From contig JBBSLL010000052.1 of the NCBI GenBank assembly GCA_038255255.1, positions 1 through 10,349 on the forward strand: a stretch of DNA of 10,349 nucleotides. The letters run 5' to 3'. The DNA is from JBBQNY01 sp038255255. GTDB taxonomy: Bacteria; Pseudomonadota; Gammaproteobacteria; Xanthomonadales; Ahniellaceae. Numbering within the stretch: the first letter of the stretch is position 1; every line of letters begins with the position of its first letter. Under the pieces are notes generated by a model. That model made no database searches and was not told the origin of the DNA. It saw only the letters and a list, made by a program, of their open reading frames with translations. The position numbers and the translations under genes are program-made. Shown here piece after piece: positions 1-6,512 of the stretch.

Positions 1-98
1 AAGGACCGGATGAGGGGCAGTCGCAGGTTCCGACAGCCCCTCACCCGGCGCTTGCGCGCCACCCTCTCCCCGCTAGCGGGGAGAGGGTAAGGAATTGA
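1..98. repeat. REP-like hairpin-rich repeat between atpA and the expected atpG
   Basis: This non-coding stretch lies immediately downstream of the atpA stop and holds three inverted repeats. Positions 61-88 form a perfect 28-bp palindrome (half-site ACCCTCTCCCCGCT). Positions 47-51 and 56-60 form GGCGC/GCGCC around a 4-base loop. Positions 11-18 and 36-43 form TGAGGGGC/GCCCCTCA around a 17-base loop. The motifs CCCTCACCCGGCGC (plus strand) and CCCCTCATCCGG (minus strand) resemble the dispersed intergenic palindromic repeats I know from several proteobacterial genomes; that match is from memory. No T-run follows the palindrome on the minus strand, so a simple terminator is unlikely. An mRNA-stabilising or attenuating role between atpA and downstream genes is inference. 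Confidence 0.6.
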
Positions 99-1661
99 TT
101 ACCAGCTGCCGGTTTTCTTGAACTCGCCGAGCGCCTGCTTGAACGTGCCTTCGAGCTCGTCGTTCCAGTCGCCGGTCGACACGATTTTCGCCATCGCGTC
201 GCCGAAATTGTTGGTGTAATGCGTGTGCAAGCCCTGCTCGAATGCGCCGATCTTGTTGATCGGCACGTCGTCGAGAAAGCCCTCGTTGACCGCGTAGATC
301 GACAGCGCCATCAGCGCGATCGACATGGGCGCGTACTGCTTCTGCTTCATGAGCTCGGTGACGCGCTGGCCACGCTCGAGCTGCTTGCGCGTGGTCTCGT
401 CGAGGTCGGAGGCGAACTGGGCGAACGCCGCCAGCTCGCGGTACTGCGCGAGCGAGATGCGGATGCCGCCCGACAGCTTCTTCATGATCTTGGTCTGCGC
501 CGCGCCACCCACGCGCGACACCGAGATGCCCGCGTTGACGGCCGGGCGGATGCCGGCGTTGAACAGGTCGGTCTCGAGGAAGATCTGGCCGTCGGTGATC
601 GAGATCACGTTGGTCGGCACGAACGCGGACACGTCGCCCGCCTGCGTCTCGATGATCGGCAGCGCGGTCAGCGAGCCGGTCTTGCCCTTGACCTTGCCCT
701 CGGTGAACTTCTCGACATATTCCTCGTTGACGCGCGCGGCGCGCTCGAGCAGGCGCGAGTGGAGATAGAACACGTCGCCCGGATACGCCTCGCGACCCGG
801 CGGACGTCGCAGCAGCAGCGAGATCTGGCGATACGCGACCGCCTGCTTGGAAAGATCGTCATAGATGATGAGCGCGTCTTCACCGCGGTCGCGGAAATAT
901 TCGCCCATCGTGCAGCCGGAGTAGGCCGCAACGTAGAGCATTGCCGCCGATTCGGAAGCGCCCGCGGCCACCACGATGGTGTGCGCCATGGCGCCGTGCT
1001 CTTCGAGCTTGCGCACGACGTTTGCGATCGACGAGGCCTTCTGCCCGATCGCGACGTACACGCATTTGATGCCCGTGCCCTTCTGGTTGATGATCGTGTC
1101 GATCGCCATCGCGGTCTTGCCGGTCTGGCGGTCGCCGATGATGAGCTCACGCTGGCCGCGGCCGACGGGGATCATGGAGTCCACCGACTTGTAGCCGGTC
1201 TGCACGGGCTGCGATACGGACTTTCGCCAGATCACGCCCGGTGCGACTTTCTCGACCGGTGCGGTCATGGTCGCGTTGATCGCGCCCTTGCCGTCGATCG
1301 GCTCGCCGAGCGCGTTGACCACGCGCCCGAGCAGTTCGGGTCCAATGGGCACTTCGAGAATGCGTCCCGTGGTCCTCGCCGCGTCGCCTTCGCGCAGGTG
1401 CTCGTAGTCGCCTAGCACCACCGCGCCGACCGAGTCGCGCTCGAGGTTCAGGGCCAGCGCGAAGGTGGGCTTGCCGTCTCCGGTCTGCGGCAGTTCGATC
1501 ATCTCGCCCTGCATCGCGTCGGCCAGGCCGTGCACGCGCACGATGCCGTCGGACACCGAGGTGATCGTGCCTTCGTTGCGCGCTTCGATCGAGCCCGCGA
1601 ATTTCTGGATGCGTTCCTTGATCAGCTCGCTGATTTCGGAAGGGTTGAGGACGGTCTGCAT
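99..1661 (-). CDS. atpA: F1Fo ATP synthase subunit alpha
   Basis: This is the non-catalytic nucleotide-binding subunit of the F1 head; three copies alternate with beta and take part in ATP synthesis on the cytoplasmic face of the membrane. The product is 520 aa, against about 513 in E. coli. The Walker A motif GDRQTGKT is at residues 176-183 and the Walker B region LIIYDDL at 264-270. The SRVGG motif at 382-386 carries the conserved arginine R383, equivalent to E. coli R376. Residues 1-30 (MQTVLNPSEISELIKERI...) align with the family N-terminus, and the C-terminus ends FKKTGSW. The extra length relative to E. coli lies mostly in the N-terminal barrel, around residues 59-67. The open frame continues upstream, but ATG at 1661 is chosen because AAGGAA precedes it by 6 bases and family similarity begins there. 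It follows atpH by 61 bp, a gap that contains a 6-bp hairpin (1681-1696). Confidence 0.98.
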   Translation of the reverse strand: MQTVLNPSEISELIKERIQKFAGSIEARNEGTITSVSDGIVRVHGLADAMQGEMIELPQTGDGKPTFALALNLERDSVGAVVLGDYEHLREGDAARTTGRILEVPIGPELLGRVVNALGEPIDGKGAINATMTAPVEKVAPGVIWRKSVSQPVQTGYKSVDSMIPVGRGQRELIIGDRQTGKTAMAIDTIINQKGTGIKCVYVAIGQKASSIANVVRKLEEHGAMAHTIVVAAGASESAAMLYVAAYSGCTMGEYFRDRGEDALIIYDDLSKQAVAYRQISLLLRRPPGREAYPGDVFYLHSRLLERAARVNEEYVEKFTEGKVKGKTGSLTALPIIETQAGDVSAFVPTNVISITDGQIFLETDLFNAGIRPAVNAGISVSRVGGAAQTKIMKKLSGGIRISLAQYRELAAFAQFASDLDETTRKQLERGQRVTELMKQKQYAPMSIALMALSIYAVNEGFLDDVPINKIGAFEQGLHTHYTNNFGDAMAKIVSTGDWNDELEGTFKQALGEFKKTGSW

Positions 1662-1722
1662 GATGTTTCCTTGGTACGTGTCCGCGCACGCGCGGAAGGT
1701 TTGGATGTCTGGGTTTCTGTAG

Positions 1723-2256
1723 CTAGTGCGCGAGTTCCTGCGCGAGGCGCGCGAGCCGCCCGCGCACCGAACCATCGATGACGGTTTCGCCGGCCTCGAT
1801 GACGGCGCCGCCGACCAGGCCTTCATCCAGCGCGGTTTCGATTTCCACTTCGCGCGAAAAGCGGCGCGCCAGCGATGCCTTGAGCTTGGCGATCTGGTCC
1901 GCCTCGAGTGGCACGGCGCTGCGCACCGTGACCTTGAGCGATCCTTCGGCGTCGCGCTTGAGCGTCTCGAACTGCGTGGCGATTTCCGGCAACACCGGCA
2001 GGCGCCCGTTCGCAGCGAGGTCCCGGAGGAACAGCGCATACGGGGACTGGTCTGCGGTGCCAGTCGGCAGCAGCAGCGCCACTGCCTCCGCCTGCGAACG
2101 ACGCGGATCGATCAGCAAGGCGCCGACGCGCGCATCGCTGGCGAGCGCGGCCGACACGTCAAGATTCCGGCCCCATTCGCCTAGGGCCCCGGATGCCTGC
2201 GCGAGCTCGAAAGCGGCGCGCGCATACGGTCGGGCGAGGGTGGCGTTGCTGCTCAT
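1723..2256 (-). CDS. atpH: F1Fo ATP synthase subunit delta
   Basis: Subunit delta is part of the peripheral stalk; it sits on top of the alpha3beta3 head and anchors the b-subunit dimer. The product is 177 aa, the usual length. The N-terminus has the family pattern LARPYARAAFELA (residues 7-19). The C-terminal signature, DEGLVGGAVIEAGETVIDGS followed by VRGRL, occupies about residues 144-168. The start codon overlaps the atpF stop by one base (TGATG at 2254-2258), so translation is probably coupled to atpF, which would suit a stalk that needs both proteins. It lies within the atp operon, after atpF and before atpA. Confidence 0.96.
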   Translation of the reverse strand: MSSNATLARPYARAAFELAQASGALGEWGRNLDVSAALASDARVGALLIDPRRSQAEAVALLLPTGTADQSPYALFLRDLAANGRLPVLPEIATQFETLKRDAEGSLKVTVRSAVPLEADQIAKLKASLARRFSREVEIETALDEGLVGGAVIEAGETVIDGSVRGRLARLAQELAH

Positions 2257-2726
2257 CAGAGCTCCGCGGCCAGTCGATCAAGAAGATCGCGGTGTACTGC
2301 CGGGTCGATTTCGCGGGCGATGATCTTGCCGGCGCCGGCCACGGCGAGCGCCGAGACCTGCTGGCGCAAGTGCTCGCGTGCGCGTTCAGACAGGGTCGCG
2401 ATTTCCGCTTCCGCCAGCTTCTTCTGCCGCACGCCTTCCGCTACCGCATCGGATTTCGCCGACTCGAGGATCTGCGCGTACTGCTGGTTCGCGCGGTCGA
2501 CGATGCCCGATGCCTCGACGCGGGCCTTGCGGACTTCCTCGTTGGCGCGCTCGTCGGCGAGCTTGAGGTCCTCGCGCGCCTTGTCCGCTGCGGCAAGCCC
2601 CTCGGCGATCCGGCGCTGACGCTCCTCGATGGCCGCCATGATCGGCGGCCAGATGAACTTCATGGTGAACCAGATCAATAGCGCGAAGCTGAGCGCCTGC
2701 AACGCAAATGTCAGATTGAGATTCAT
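2256..2726 (-). CDS. atpF: F1Fo ATP synthase subunit b
   Basis: Subunit b is the membrane-anchored peripheral-stalk subunit and functions as a homodimer linking Fo to delta/F1. The product is 156 aa, the same length as E. coli b. One N-terminal membrane segment runs from about residue 5 to 25 (LTFALQALSFALLIWFTMKF). A long charged, Ala/Glu/Arg/Lys-rich helix follows, suited to a coiled coil. There is no second b-type gene (b'), as expected for a gammaproteobacterial operon and unlike phototrophs or alphaproteobacteria. The ATG at 2726 is preceded by GAGG with a 6-base spacer. That GAGG lies in the stem of a nested hairpin in the 94-bp atpE-atpF gap. The stop overlaps the atpH start by one base. 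Confidence 0.97.
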   Translation of the reverse strand: MNLNLTFALQALSFALLIWFTMKFIWPPIMAAIEERQRRIAEGLAAADKAREDLKLADERANEEVRKARVEASGIVDRANQQYAQILESAKSDAVAEGVRQKKLAEAEIATLSERAREHLRQQVSALAVAGAGKIIAREIDPAVHRDLLDRLAAEL

Positions 2727-2730
2727 ATCC

Positions 2731-2803
2731 AGCCTCGTTCGAACGCAACGCCGCGCCGAAACAGCTTCGGCGCGAACGAACCACCCGACCGCGAGCCGAG
2801 GCT
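2731..2803 (-). promoter_or_regulatory. Nested stem-loop covering the atpF ribosome binding site
   Basis: In the atpE-atpF gap, an outer 7-bp stem pairs AGCCTCG (2731-2737, plus strand) with CGAGGCT (2797-2803). Inside it is a perfect 9-bp stem CGCGCCGAA (2752-2760)/TTCGGCGCG (2766-2774) with a 5-base loop. A further pairing TCGTTCG (2735-2741)/CGAACGA (2773-2779) partly competes with or extends these. On the transcribed minus strand the downstream arm of the outer stem, CGAGGCT, contains the GAGG ribosome binding site of atpF. The structure could lower atpF translation or stabilise the atpE end of the mRNA, matching the need for many more c than b subunits. The pairing is seen in the sequence; the role is inferred. 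Confidence 0.6.
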
Positions 2804-2820
2804 CACGGCCGCACGGCGTT

Positions 2821-3102
2821 TCAGCCGCCCGCAGCCTGCATCACGGCCGGCAGCAGCGGATTGGCGAAGCCGAAGAACATCGCGATCGCGAGGGCGATGA
2901 TGAACGACGCGTCGATGAGGCCGACGAGCAGGAACATGCGCGCCTGCAGCATCGGAACCAGTTCCGGCTGGCGGGCGGCGGATTCCATGAACTTCGAACC
3001 CATGATGCCGATGCCGATACAGGCGCCGAGCGCGCCGAGGCCGATCATGAGGCCGGCCGCGATGGCGGTGTAGCTCTGGACGAGGGCGATGAACTCTTGC
3101 AT
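2821..3102 (-). CDS. atpE: F1Fo ATP synthase subunit c (proteolipid ring)
   Basis: Subunit c is the ring-forming proteolipid that carries protons through Fo. The product is 93 aa, against 79 in E. coli, with slightly longer termini. Two membrane helices are seen, about residues 10-36 with glycine-rich packing (GLGALGACIGIGIMG) and about 55-82. They are joined by the polar RQPE loop at 44-47, which contacts gamma and epsilon. The ion-carrying acid is D64 in GLIDASF, the position of E. coli D61. I see no Glu/Gln set typical of sodium-binding rings, so proton coupling is expected. The start ATG is preceded by AGGAG with an ordinary spacer. It lies between atpB (57 bp upstream) and atpF (94 bp downstream). 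Confidence 0.97.
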   Translation of the reverse strand: MQEFIALVQSYTAIAAGLMIGLGALGACIGIGIMGSKFMESAARQPELVPMLQARMFLLVGLIDASFIIALAIAMFFGFANPLLPAVMQAAGG

Positions 3103-3159
3103 GACGATGCTCCTAAGCAGATAAAAACGTGGACGACAAAAGTTGGGGAAAGCGGGAAA

Positions 3160-3987
3160 TCAGTGGTGTTCCTGCGCCATGGCCAGGTACGTGACGGTCA
3201 GCACCATGAAGATGAAGGCCTGCAGCGCGATGATCAGGATGTGGAATACCGCCCACGCGAAGTTGAATGCGACGCCGAACGGGAACGAGAGCCAGCTCAC
3301 CGCAAGGCCGGCGATCAGCATGAAGACGATCTCGCCGCCGTACATGTTGCCGAAGAGTCGCATGGCCAGCGAAAAGGGCTTCGACAGGTATTCGACGATG
3401 TTGAGTCCGATGTTGGGGATCAGCAGCGCGACCTTGGCGCCGGTGCCTTCCGCGTGGAACGGCGCGGTAAACAGCTCCTTGGTGAATCCCCAGCCGCCCT
3501 TGGCCTTGATCGAATAGAAAATCGTCAACAGGAACACCACCGCGGACATCGCCATCGTGGTGTTGAGATCGGCAGTCGGCACCACGCGCAGATACGTGTG
3601 CTCGGCAGCCTCCTTGCCCGCAAAAGTCTGGACGAGCCAGCCCGGCAGGTCGAGCGGCAGCAGGTCCATGGCGTTCATGAAGAACACCCACATGAAGATG
3701 GTCAGCGCGAGCGGCGCGACGAAGCGCCGGTCGCCGTGATACACGTCCTTGACCTGTTGATCGACGAATTCCACGACGATCTCGACGAAGGCCTGCATCT
3801 TGCCCGGCACGCCCGCGGTCGCCTTGCGCGCCTGCGACCAGAACCAGAGACAGAACAATGCGCCCACCGCCAGCGACACCAGCCACGTGTCGTAATGCAC
3901 GTCGCCGCTGCCGAGCGATCCGACATTGTGCGTCAGGTGATGCTGGATGTACCCGGTCAGTCCGCCGGATGCCGATTCGCTAGCCAC
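3160..3987 (-). CDS. atpB: F1Fo ATP synthase subunit a (GTG start)
   Basis: Subunit a is the integral membrane stator subunit that forms the two proton half-channels beside the c ring. The product is 275 aa, close to the 271 of E. coli. The essential arginine is R210 in MRLFGNMYGGE, at the same number as in E. coli. E219 and H249 (FHILIIALQAFIFMVLT) match the E. coli channel residues E219 and H245, and Q256 matches Q252. Several hydrophobic segments are visible (about 35-52, 91-110, 146-160, 186-203, 215-233, 245-268). The start is GTG at 3985-3987, directly abutting the TGA stop of atpI with no spacer. A GGGGA ribosome binding site lies within the end of atpI, so translation is probably coupled to atpI. 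It is a typical second gene of the atp operon. Confidence 0.97.
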   Translation of the reverse strand: MASESASGGLTGYIQHHLTHNVGSLGSGDVHYDTWLVSLAVGALFCLWFWSQARKATAGVPGKMQAFVEIVVEFVDQQVKDVYHGDRRFVAPLALTIFMWVFFMNAMDLLPLDLPGWLVQTFAGKEAAEHTYLRVVPTADLNTTMAMSAVVFLLTIFYSIKAKGGWGFTKELFTAPFHAEGTGAKVALLIPNIGLNIVEYLSKPFSLAMRLFGNMYGGEIVFMLIAGLAVSWLSFPFGVAFNFAWAVFHILIIALQAFIFMVLTVTYLAMAQEHH

Positions 3988-4410
3988 TCAGTTCCCCGTA
4001 TTCCAGGGCTCCGTTCGTGCCTGGAGCCGCAAGCCAATAAGTTGGACCAACAACGCCACAATCAATCCGCAGACCACCGCAAGGGCCGGCCACCTGGCCC
4101 AGCCGATCGCCAGTGCAAGCCCCGTTGCAATGACCATCCAGCGCGCCAGGAATCCCACGATCAGGCCCTGGAACGCGCTCGCCGCAGAGAAGCCGCTGCC
4201 GCCGAACATGCCGCGCCCGAGCAGCCACGTGCCCAGCGCCACCGCGATGCCACCTGCTGCGGCGCCGAGTGCATGCGCCGGGCTGCGTGCCAACCACGGC
4301 AATGCAGCAACAATCGCCACGAGAGCCTGAAGTCCGCTCATGCGTCGCGCCAGGGACTTGCCTTGCGCGTGCGGATTGCGAACGGGATCAAAGGGTGCAG
4401 GTGAGAACAT
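3988..4410 (-). CDS. atpI: ATP synthase assembly protein I (AtpI)
   Basis: AtpI is a small polytopic membrane protein encoded first in many atp operons; in the family it assists c-ring assembly and may affect magnesium uptake. The product is 140 aa. A basic N-terminal tail of about 24 residues precedes four hydrophobic segments at roughly 25-42, 46-66, 79-103 and 107-128. The middle region GLIVGFLARWMVIATGLAL is typical of AtpI. Sequence conservation in this family is low, so the assignment rests on length, topology and its place directly before atpB. The ATG at 4410 has only a weak upstream ribosome binding site. M24 is a possible alternative start, but it would trim the usual basic N-terminus. 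The stop is directly followed by the atpB GTG. Confidence 0.88.
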   Translation of the reverse strand: MFSPAPFDPVRNPHAQGKSLARRMSGLQALVAIVAALPWLARSPAHALGAAAGGIAVALGTWLLGRGMFGGSGFSAASAFQGLIVGFLARWMVIATGLALAIGWARWPALAVVCGLIVALLVQLIGLRLQARTEPWNTGN

Positions 4411-4451
4411 CGGATGGTGCCCGGCGCCGCTGTCGCCTGCAAAGCCGCGAG

Positions 4452-4480
4452 ATTCTAGCGGGCGCCACGACGGGCGGCAA
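4452..4480 (-). promoter_or_regulatory. Probable sigma70 promoter of the atp operon
   Basis: Read on the minus strand, TTGCCG (4475-4480, 4/6 to the -35 consensus) is separated by exactly 17 bases from TAGAAT (4452-4457, 5/6 to the -10 consensus). This predicts transcription starting near 4445 and a leader of about 35 bases before the atpI ATG at 4410. The position just upstream of the first atp gene and downstream of the esterase stop suits the main operon promoter. No transcription start data are available here. Confidence 0.6.
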
Positions 4481-4555
4481 CGCTGGATTGTCGGAAGGAC
4501 ATGGATTGTTCCCGGAATCCGCCGGTTCGCAGGGTTTCCGGTGAGCTAAGGGGAT

Positions 4556-5392
4556 TCAGGGATCCGGCACCACCGCGAAGCGACAGATCCGGTCCCAACT
4601 CTCCGAGAGCTGCGTCGAGGTGTAGGTGTGACCCTGGTTGAGTCCGGTCACCCAGATGTCGATGCCATCGCGCCAACCGGCATCGAGGAATCTCCCCCGG
4701 TCCGCGCTGATGTCGTTGATTGGGACCACCGGATCGCTGATTCCGCTCGAAAGGTCCAGAGGGACATGGCGGGGCACGGCGGCGAGATACGGCGGGCAGG
4801 TTTCCGTCGTGCACGCATGCCTCGTCAGCAGCCCGGCCGCGATCGCGTACCCGGCAAAGAGGTCAGTGCGCTGCAGCACGAAGCTGTGCCCGAAGTGGCC
4901 TCCCGCGGAAAATCCCCAGAAGTAACGCCGCGTGGAGTCCGTGTTGGCGAGGCCCTCGACGTGCGCGCGCAACGCATCGAGGAACGGCATGTCGACCGCT
5001 GTGTTCCAGCTTCCGCTCGGGGTAGAGCCGATTGGCACGATGACCAGCATGCCGCGCGCACGGGCGAGGGAATGCCAGCTCTGCGCGATCGCGAGTGCGT
5101 TGGTTTCCGCGCCCGCTGGAGAGCCACCGGTGCCATGCAATGCAAGCAGCGTTGGATGTGCGCGTGCCGGTCGATAGCTCGGCGGGACAACCAGGAAGTA
5201 CCTGCGGCCGCCAAACTCCCGCGTCAGCAGCCCGACCTCGAGTTCCCCTTCCTCTCCGAAGCCGTGGCCGAACAGGCGGTCATTGCGACAGACGGACGGG
5301 TCGAGGATAAGCGTTTGCGCGGCCACCACCGGACCGCTGCCTTGCCACAGCAGCAGGCCTGCCAGTGCTGCGACGACACTGCGTTTATTCAT
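4556..5392 (-). CDS. Exported alpha/beta-hydrolase, PHB depolymerase/LpqC-like esterase
   Basis: This is a probable secreted carboxylesterase with the alpha/beta-hydrolase fold, most like the polyhydroxybutyrate depolymerase/feruloyl esterase group (COG3509 type). The 278-aa product begins with a signal peptide: MNKR, then a hydrophobic stretch to about residue 20, and VVAA before a likely cleavage near A25/Q26. The oxyanion-hole motif HGTGGS is at 86-91. The nucleophile elbow GFSAGG is at 160-165 with Ser162, the likely acid is D220 in GISDPV, and the likely base is H255 in NQGHTY. Four cysteines (35, 194, 199, 270) could form disulfides in the periplasm or outside the cell. An open frame extends upstream to 5626 over the MAPEG gene, but ATG 5392 begins the signal peptide. 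The ribosome binding site is weak. The substrate cannot be read from the sequence; the phasin nearby makes a short-chain hydroxyalkanoate ester plausible, but they are separate units. Confidence 0.82.
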   Translation of the reverse strand: MNKRSVVAALAGLLLWQGSGPVVAAQTLILDPSVCRNDRLFGHGFGEEGELEVGLLTREFGGRRYFLVVPPSYRPARAHPTLLALHGTGGSPAGAETNALAIAQSWHSLARARGMLVIVPIGSTPSGSWNTAVDMPFLDALRAHVEGLANTDSTRRYFWGFSAGGHFGHSFVLQRTDLFAGYAIAAGLLTRHACTTETCPPYLAAVPRHVPLDLSSGISDPVVPINDISADRGRFLDAGWRDGIDIWVTGLNQGHTYTSTQLSESWDRICRFAVVPDP

Positions 5393-5472
5393 CCCGCCAG
5401 TCTCGGGCTCACGGACGGAATCGCCGCTAAACGCGCAATACTCTGCCTCCTTTCCTGCAACGGGGGTTGGCC

Positions 5473-5847
5473 ATGACGATTGCCTACTGGTGCGTGTTGA
5501 TCGCTGCCCTGATGCCGTACGTCCTGACCGGATACGCAAAGGCGACGACGCGCGGATACGACAATGGCGCGCCGCGGGATTGGCAGTCGAGACTCGAGGG
5601 CCGATCCGCACGGGCGCACTGGGCACACCTCAACGCGTTCGAGGCTTTTCCGTTTTTTGCGGCGGCCGTGATCATCGCGCACCTTGTCGACGCCGAGCAG
5701 TCGACGATCGACGCGGTCGCCGTGGGCTTCGTGTTGGCGCGCGCGGTCTACAGCGTGCTCTACGTCGCCGGAATCGCGCCTCTGCGCAGCATCGTGTGGG
5801 CGCTCGGTTTCTTCGCCTGCATCGCGCTGTTCGTCATCGCCGCCTGA
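5473..5847 (+). CDS. MAPEG-family small integral membrane protein
   Basis: This is the only plus-strand gene in the window. The 124-aa product has four hydrophobic segments, about residues 2-22, 55-72, 79-98 and 104-122. It carries the MAPEG (membrane-associated proteins in eicosanoid and glutathione metabolism) pattern: R47-A-H-W-A-H-L-N54-A-F-E57-A-F-P in the first loop and helix 2, and R90-A-V-Y-S-V-L-Y97 in helix 3. Eukaryotic members are glutathione transferases or isomerases; the bacterial members of this short type have no settled function. A frame opens at TTG 5467, but ATG 5473 is preferred because it has a GGGGG run 6 bases upstream and is the standard start. It is divergent from the esterase with 80 bp between the start codons, in which I see no convincing promoter. 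It stands alone, since the next gene is convergent. Confidence 0.87.
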   Translation: MTIAYWCVLIAALMPYVLTGYAKATTRGYDNGAPRDWQSRLEGRSARAHWAHLNAFEAFPFFAAAVIIAHLVDAEQSTIDAVAVGFVLARAVYSVLYVAGIAPLRSIVWALGFFACIALFVIAA

Positions 5848-5921
5848 GGCCCGGGCCTCCAGAAATTGCGCTGATGGCCCCACAGCAGCGAAGTCGCGCA
5901 AGGGCGAATGTGTCCGGGCAC

Positions 5922-5952
5922 AAAAAAGCTCGCCGGCTTTCGCCGGCGAGCT
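5922..5952 (-). terminator. Rho-independent terminator of the phasin gene
   Basis: A perfect 11-bp stem (5927-5937 with 5942-5952, AGCTCGCCGGC/GCCGGCGAGCT) closes a 4-base loop. On the minus strand it is followed directly by six T residues (5922-5927 on the plus strand are AAAAAA). It lies about 70 bp downstream of the phasin stop. The plus side lacks a T-run, so it is less likely to serve the convergent MAPEG gene, though the hairpin might slow readthrough from both sides. Confidence 0.9.
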
Positions 5953-6023
5953 CGATTCTGCATCGGACATCCGTGTGCCGTACGGCTCGCAGTTCCGATG
6001 AAGGAACTGGAGACGCTGGAGGC

Positions 6024-6485
6024 TTAGCGAGCCTTCTTGCTGCTGTTGGTGGCGTCCTTGACGAAACGATCGCCATTGCGCACTGCTTCGCGGGTCGCGT
6101 TGCCGGCTTCGGCAACAGCCTGCTCGGCCACCTGCGTGACGGTCAGGTTGACGGTCTCGACGGCACCCTTGACCAGCGCGCCGATCGACTCACCGGTCTG
6201 CGTGGTGACGTTCATGACTTCCTGCGCAGTCGCGTAAGCCTTCTCGGCCGACTCGCGAACGAGCTGGAGGCCGGTCGGCCACACAGTCTTGGCGGCGTCC
6301 GTGTCGCGCGCTTCGGTCGCGAAGCTCCAGAAGTTGGTATTCGCGCTCATCTGGTCCTGCAGCGCCTGCATCTGGATGCCGACGATACGCTCGAAGCCGG
6401 CGAATGCCAGGCCGTGCGCCTTGAAGGTGGTCTCGGCCAACTGCTTGCTGGTGGCCAGGAACTGGGTGTTCATTTGCTCGTACAT
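6024..6485 (-). CDS. Phasin family protein (PHA granule-associated)
   Basis: Phasins are small amphiphilic proteins that coat intracellular polyhydroxyalkanoate granules and control granule size and number. The 153-aa product matches the Phasin_2-type pattern: an N-terminal helix with LATSKQLAETTFKAHGLAFA (residues 10-29), GFERIVGIQMQAL (30-42), and NTNFWSFATEARD (49-61). Long helical segments with alternating Val/Thr/Ala follow, and the tail is Lys-rich (SSKKAR). There is no signal peptide and there are no cysteines. The frame runs back to 6545, but ATG 6485 is chosen because GGGAG lies 7 bases upstream and the further 20 codons overlap the promoter. An in-frame ATG at 6473 is possible but has no better ribosome binding site. 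The gene has its own promoter with TGCA-type operators and its own terminator, so it is a single-gene unit. Confidence 0.9.
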   Translation of the reverse strand: MYEQMNTQFLATSKQLAETTFKAHGLAFAGFERIVGIQMQALQDQMSANTNFWSFATEARDTDAAKTVWPTGLQLVRESAEKAYATAQEVMNVTTQTGESIGALVKGAVETVNLTVTQVAEQAVAEAGNATREAVRNGDRFVKDATNSSKKAR

Positions 6486-6512
6486 GGTCGTGCTCCCGAC
6501 GTTTGGTGATTT

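Noticed and set aside
219..1415. A 398-codon plus-strand open frame opposite atpA
   Set aside because: It is antisense to the well-conserved atpA, its translation is Arg/His/Asp-rich with no recognisable motif, and it arises from GC-rich codon bias.
1662..2039. A 126-residue N-terminal extension of AtpA
   Set aside because: It overlaps atpH in another frame, the extension is Arg/Ser-rich, and a good ribosome binding site and family similarity begin at 1661.
2629..4404. A 591-codon plus-strand open frame opposite atpF/atpE/atpB/atpI
   Set aside because: It crosses four confidently assigned minus-strand genes and their gaps; the translation is charged and low in complexity with no domain.
4512..4541. 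Inverted repeat CCGGAA/TTCCGG after the esterase stop as its terminator
   Set aside because: A 6-bp stem with an 18-base loop and no T-run is too weak to call.
5393..5472. Divergent promoters between the esterase and MAPEG genes
   Set aside because: I found no pair of -35/-10 boxes with good match and spacing on either strand; promoters probably exist here but cannot be placed.
5283..6509. A 408-codon plus-strand frame running over MAPEG and antisense to the phasin
   Set aside because: It overlaps the MAPEG gene in another frame and crosses the phasin terminator and coding region; there is no coherent protein pattern.
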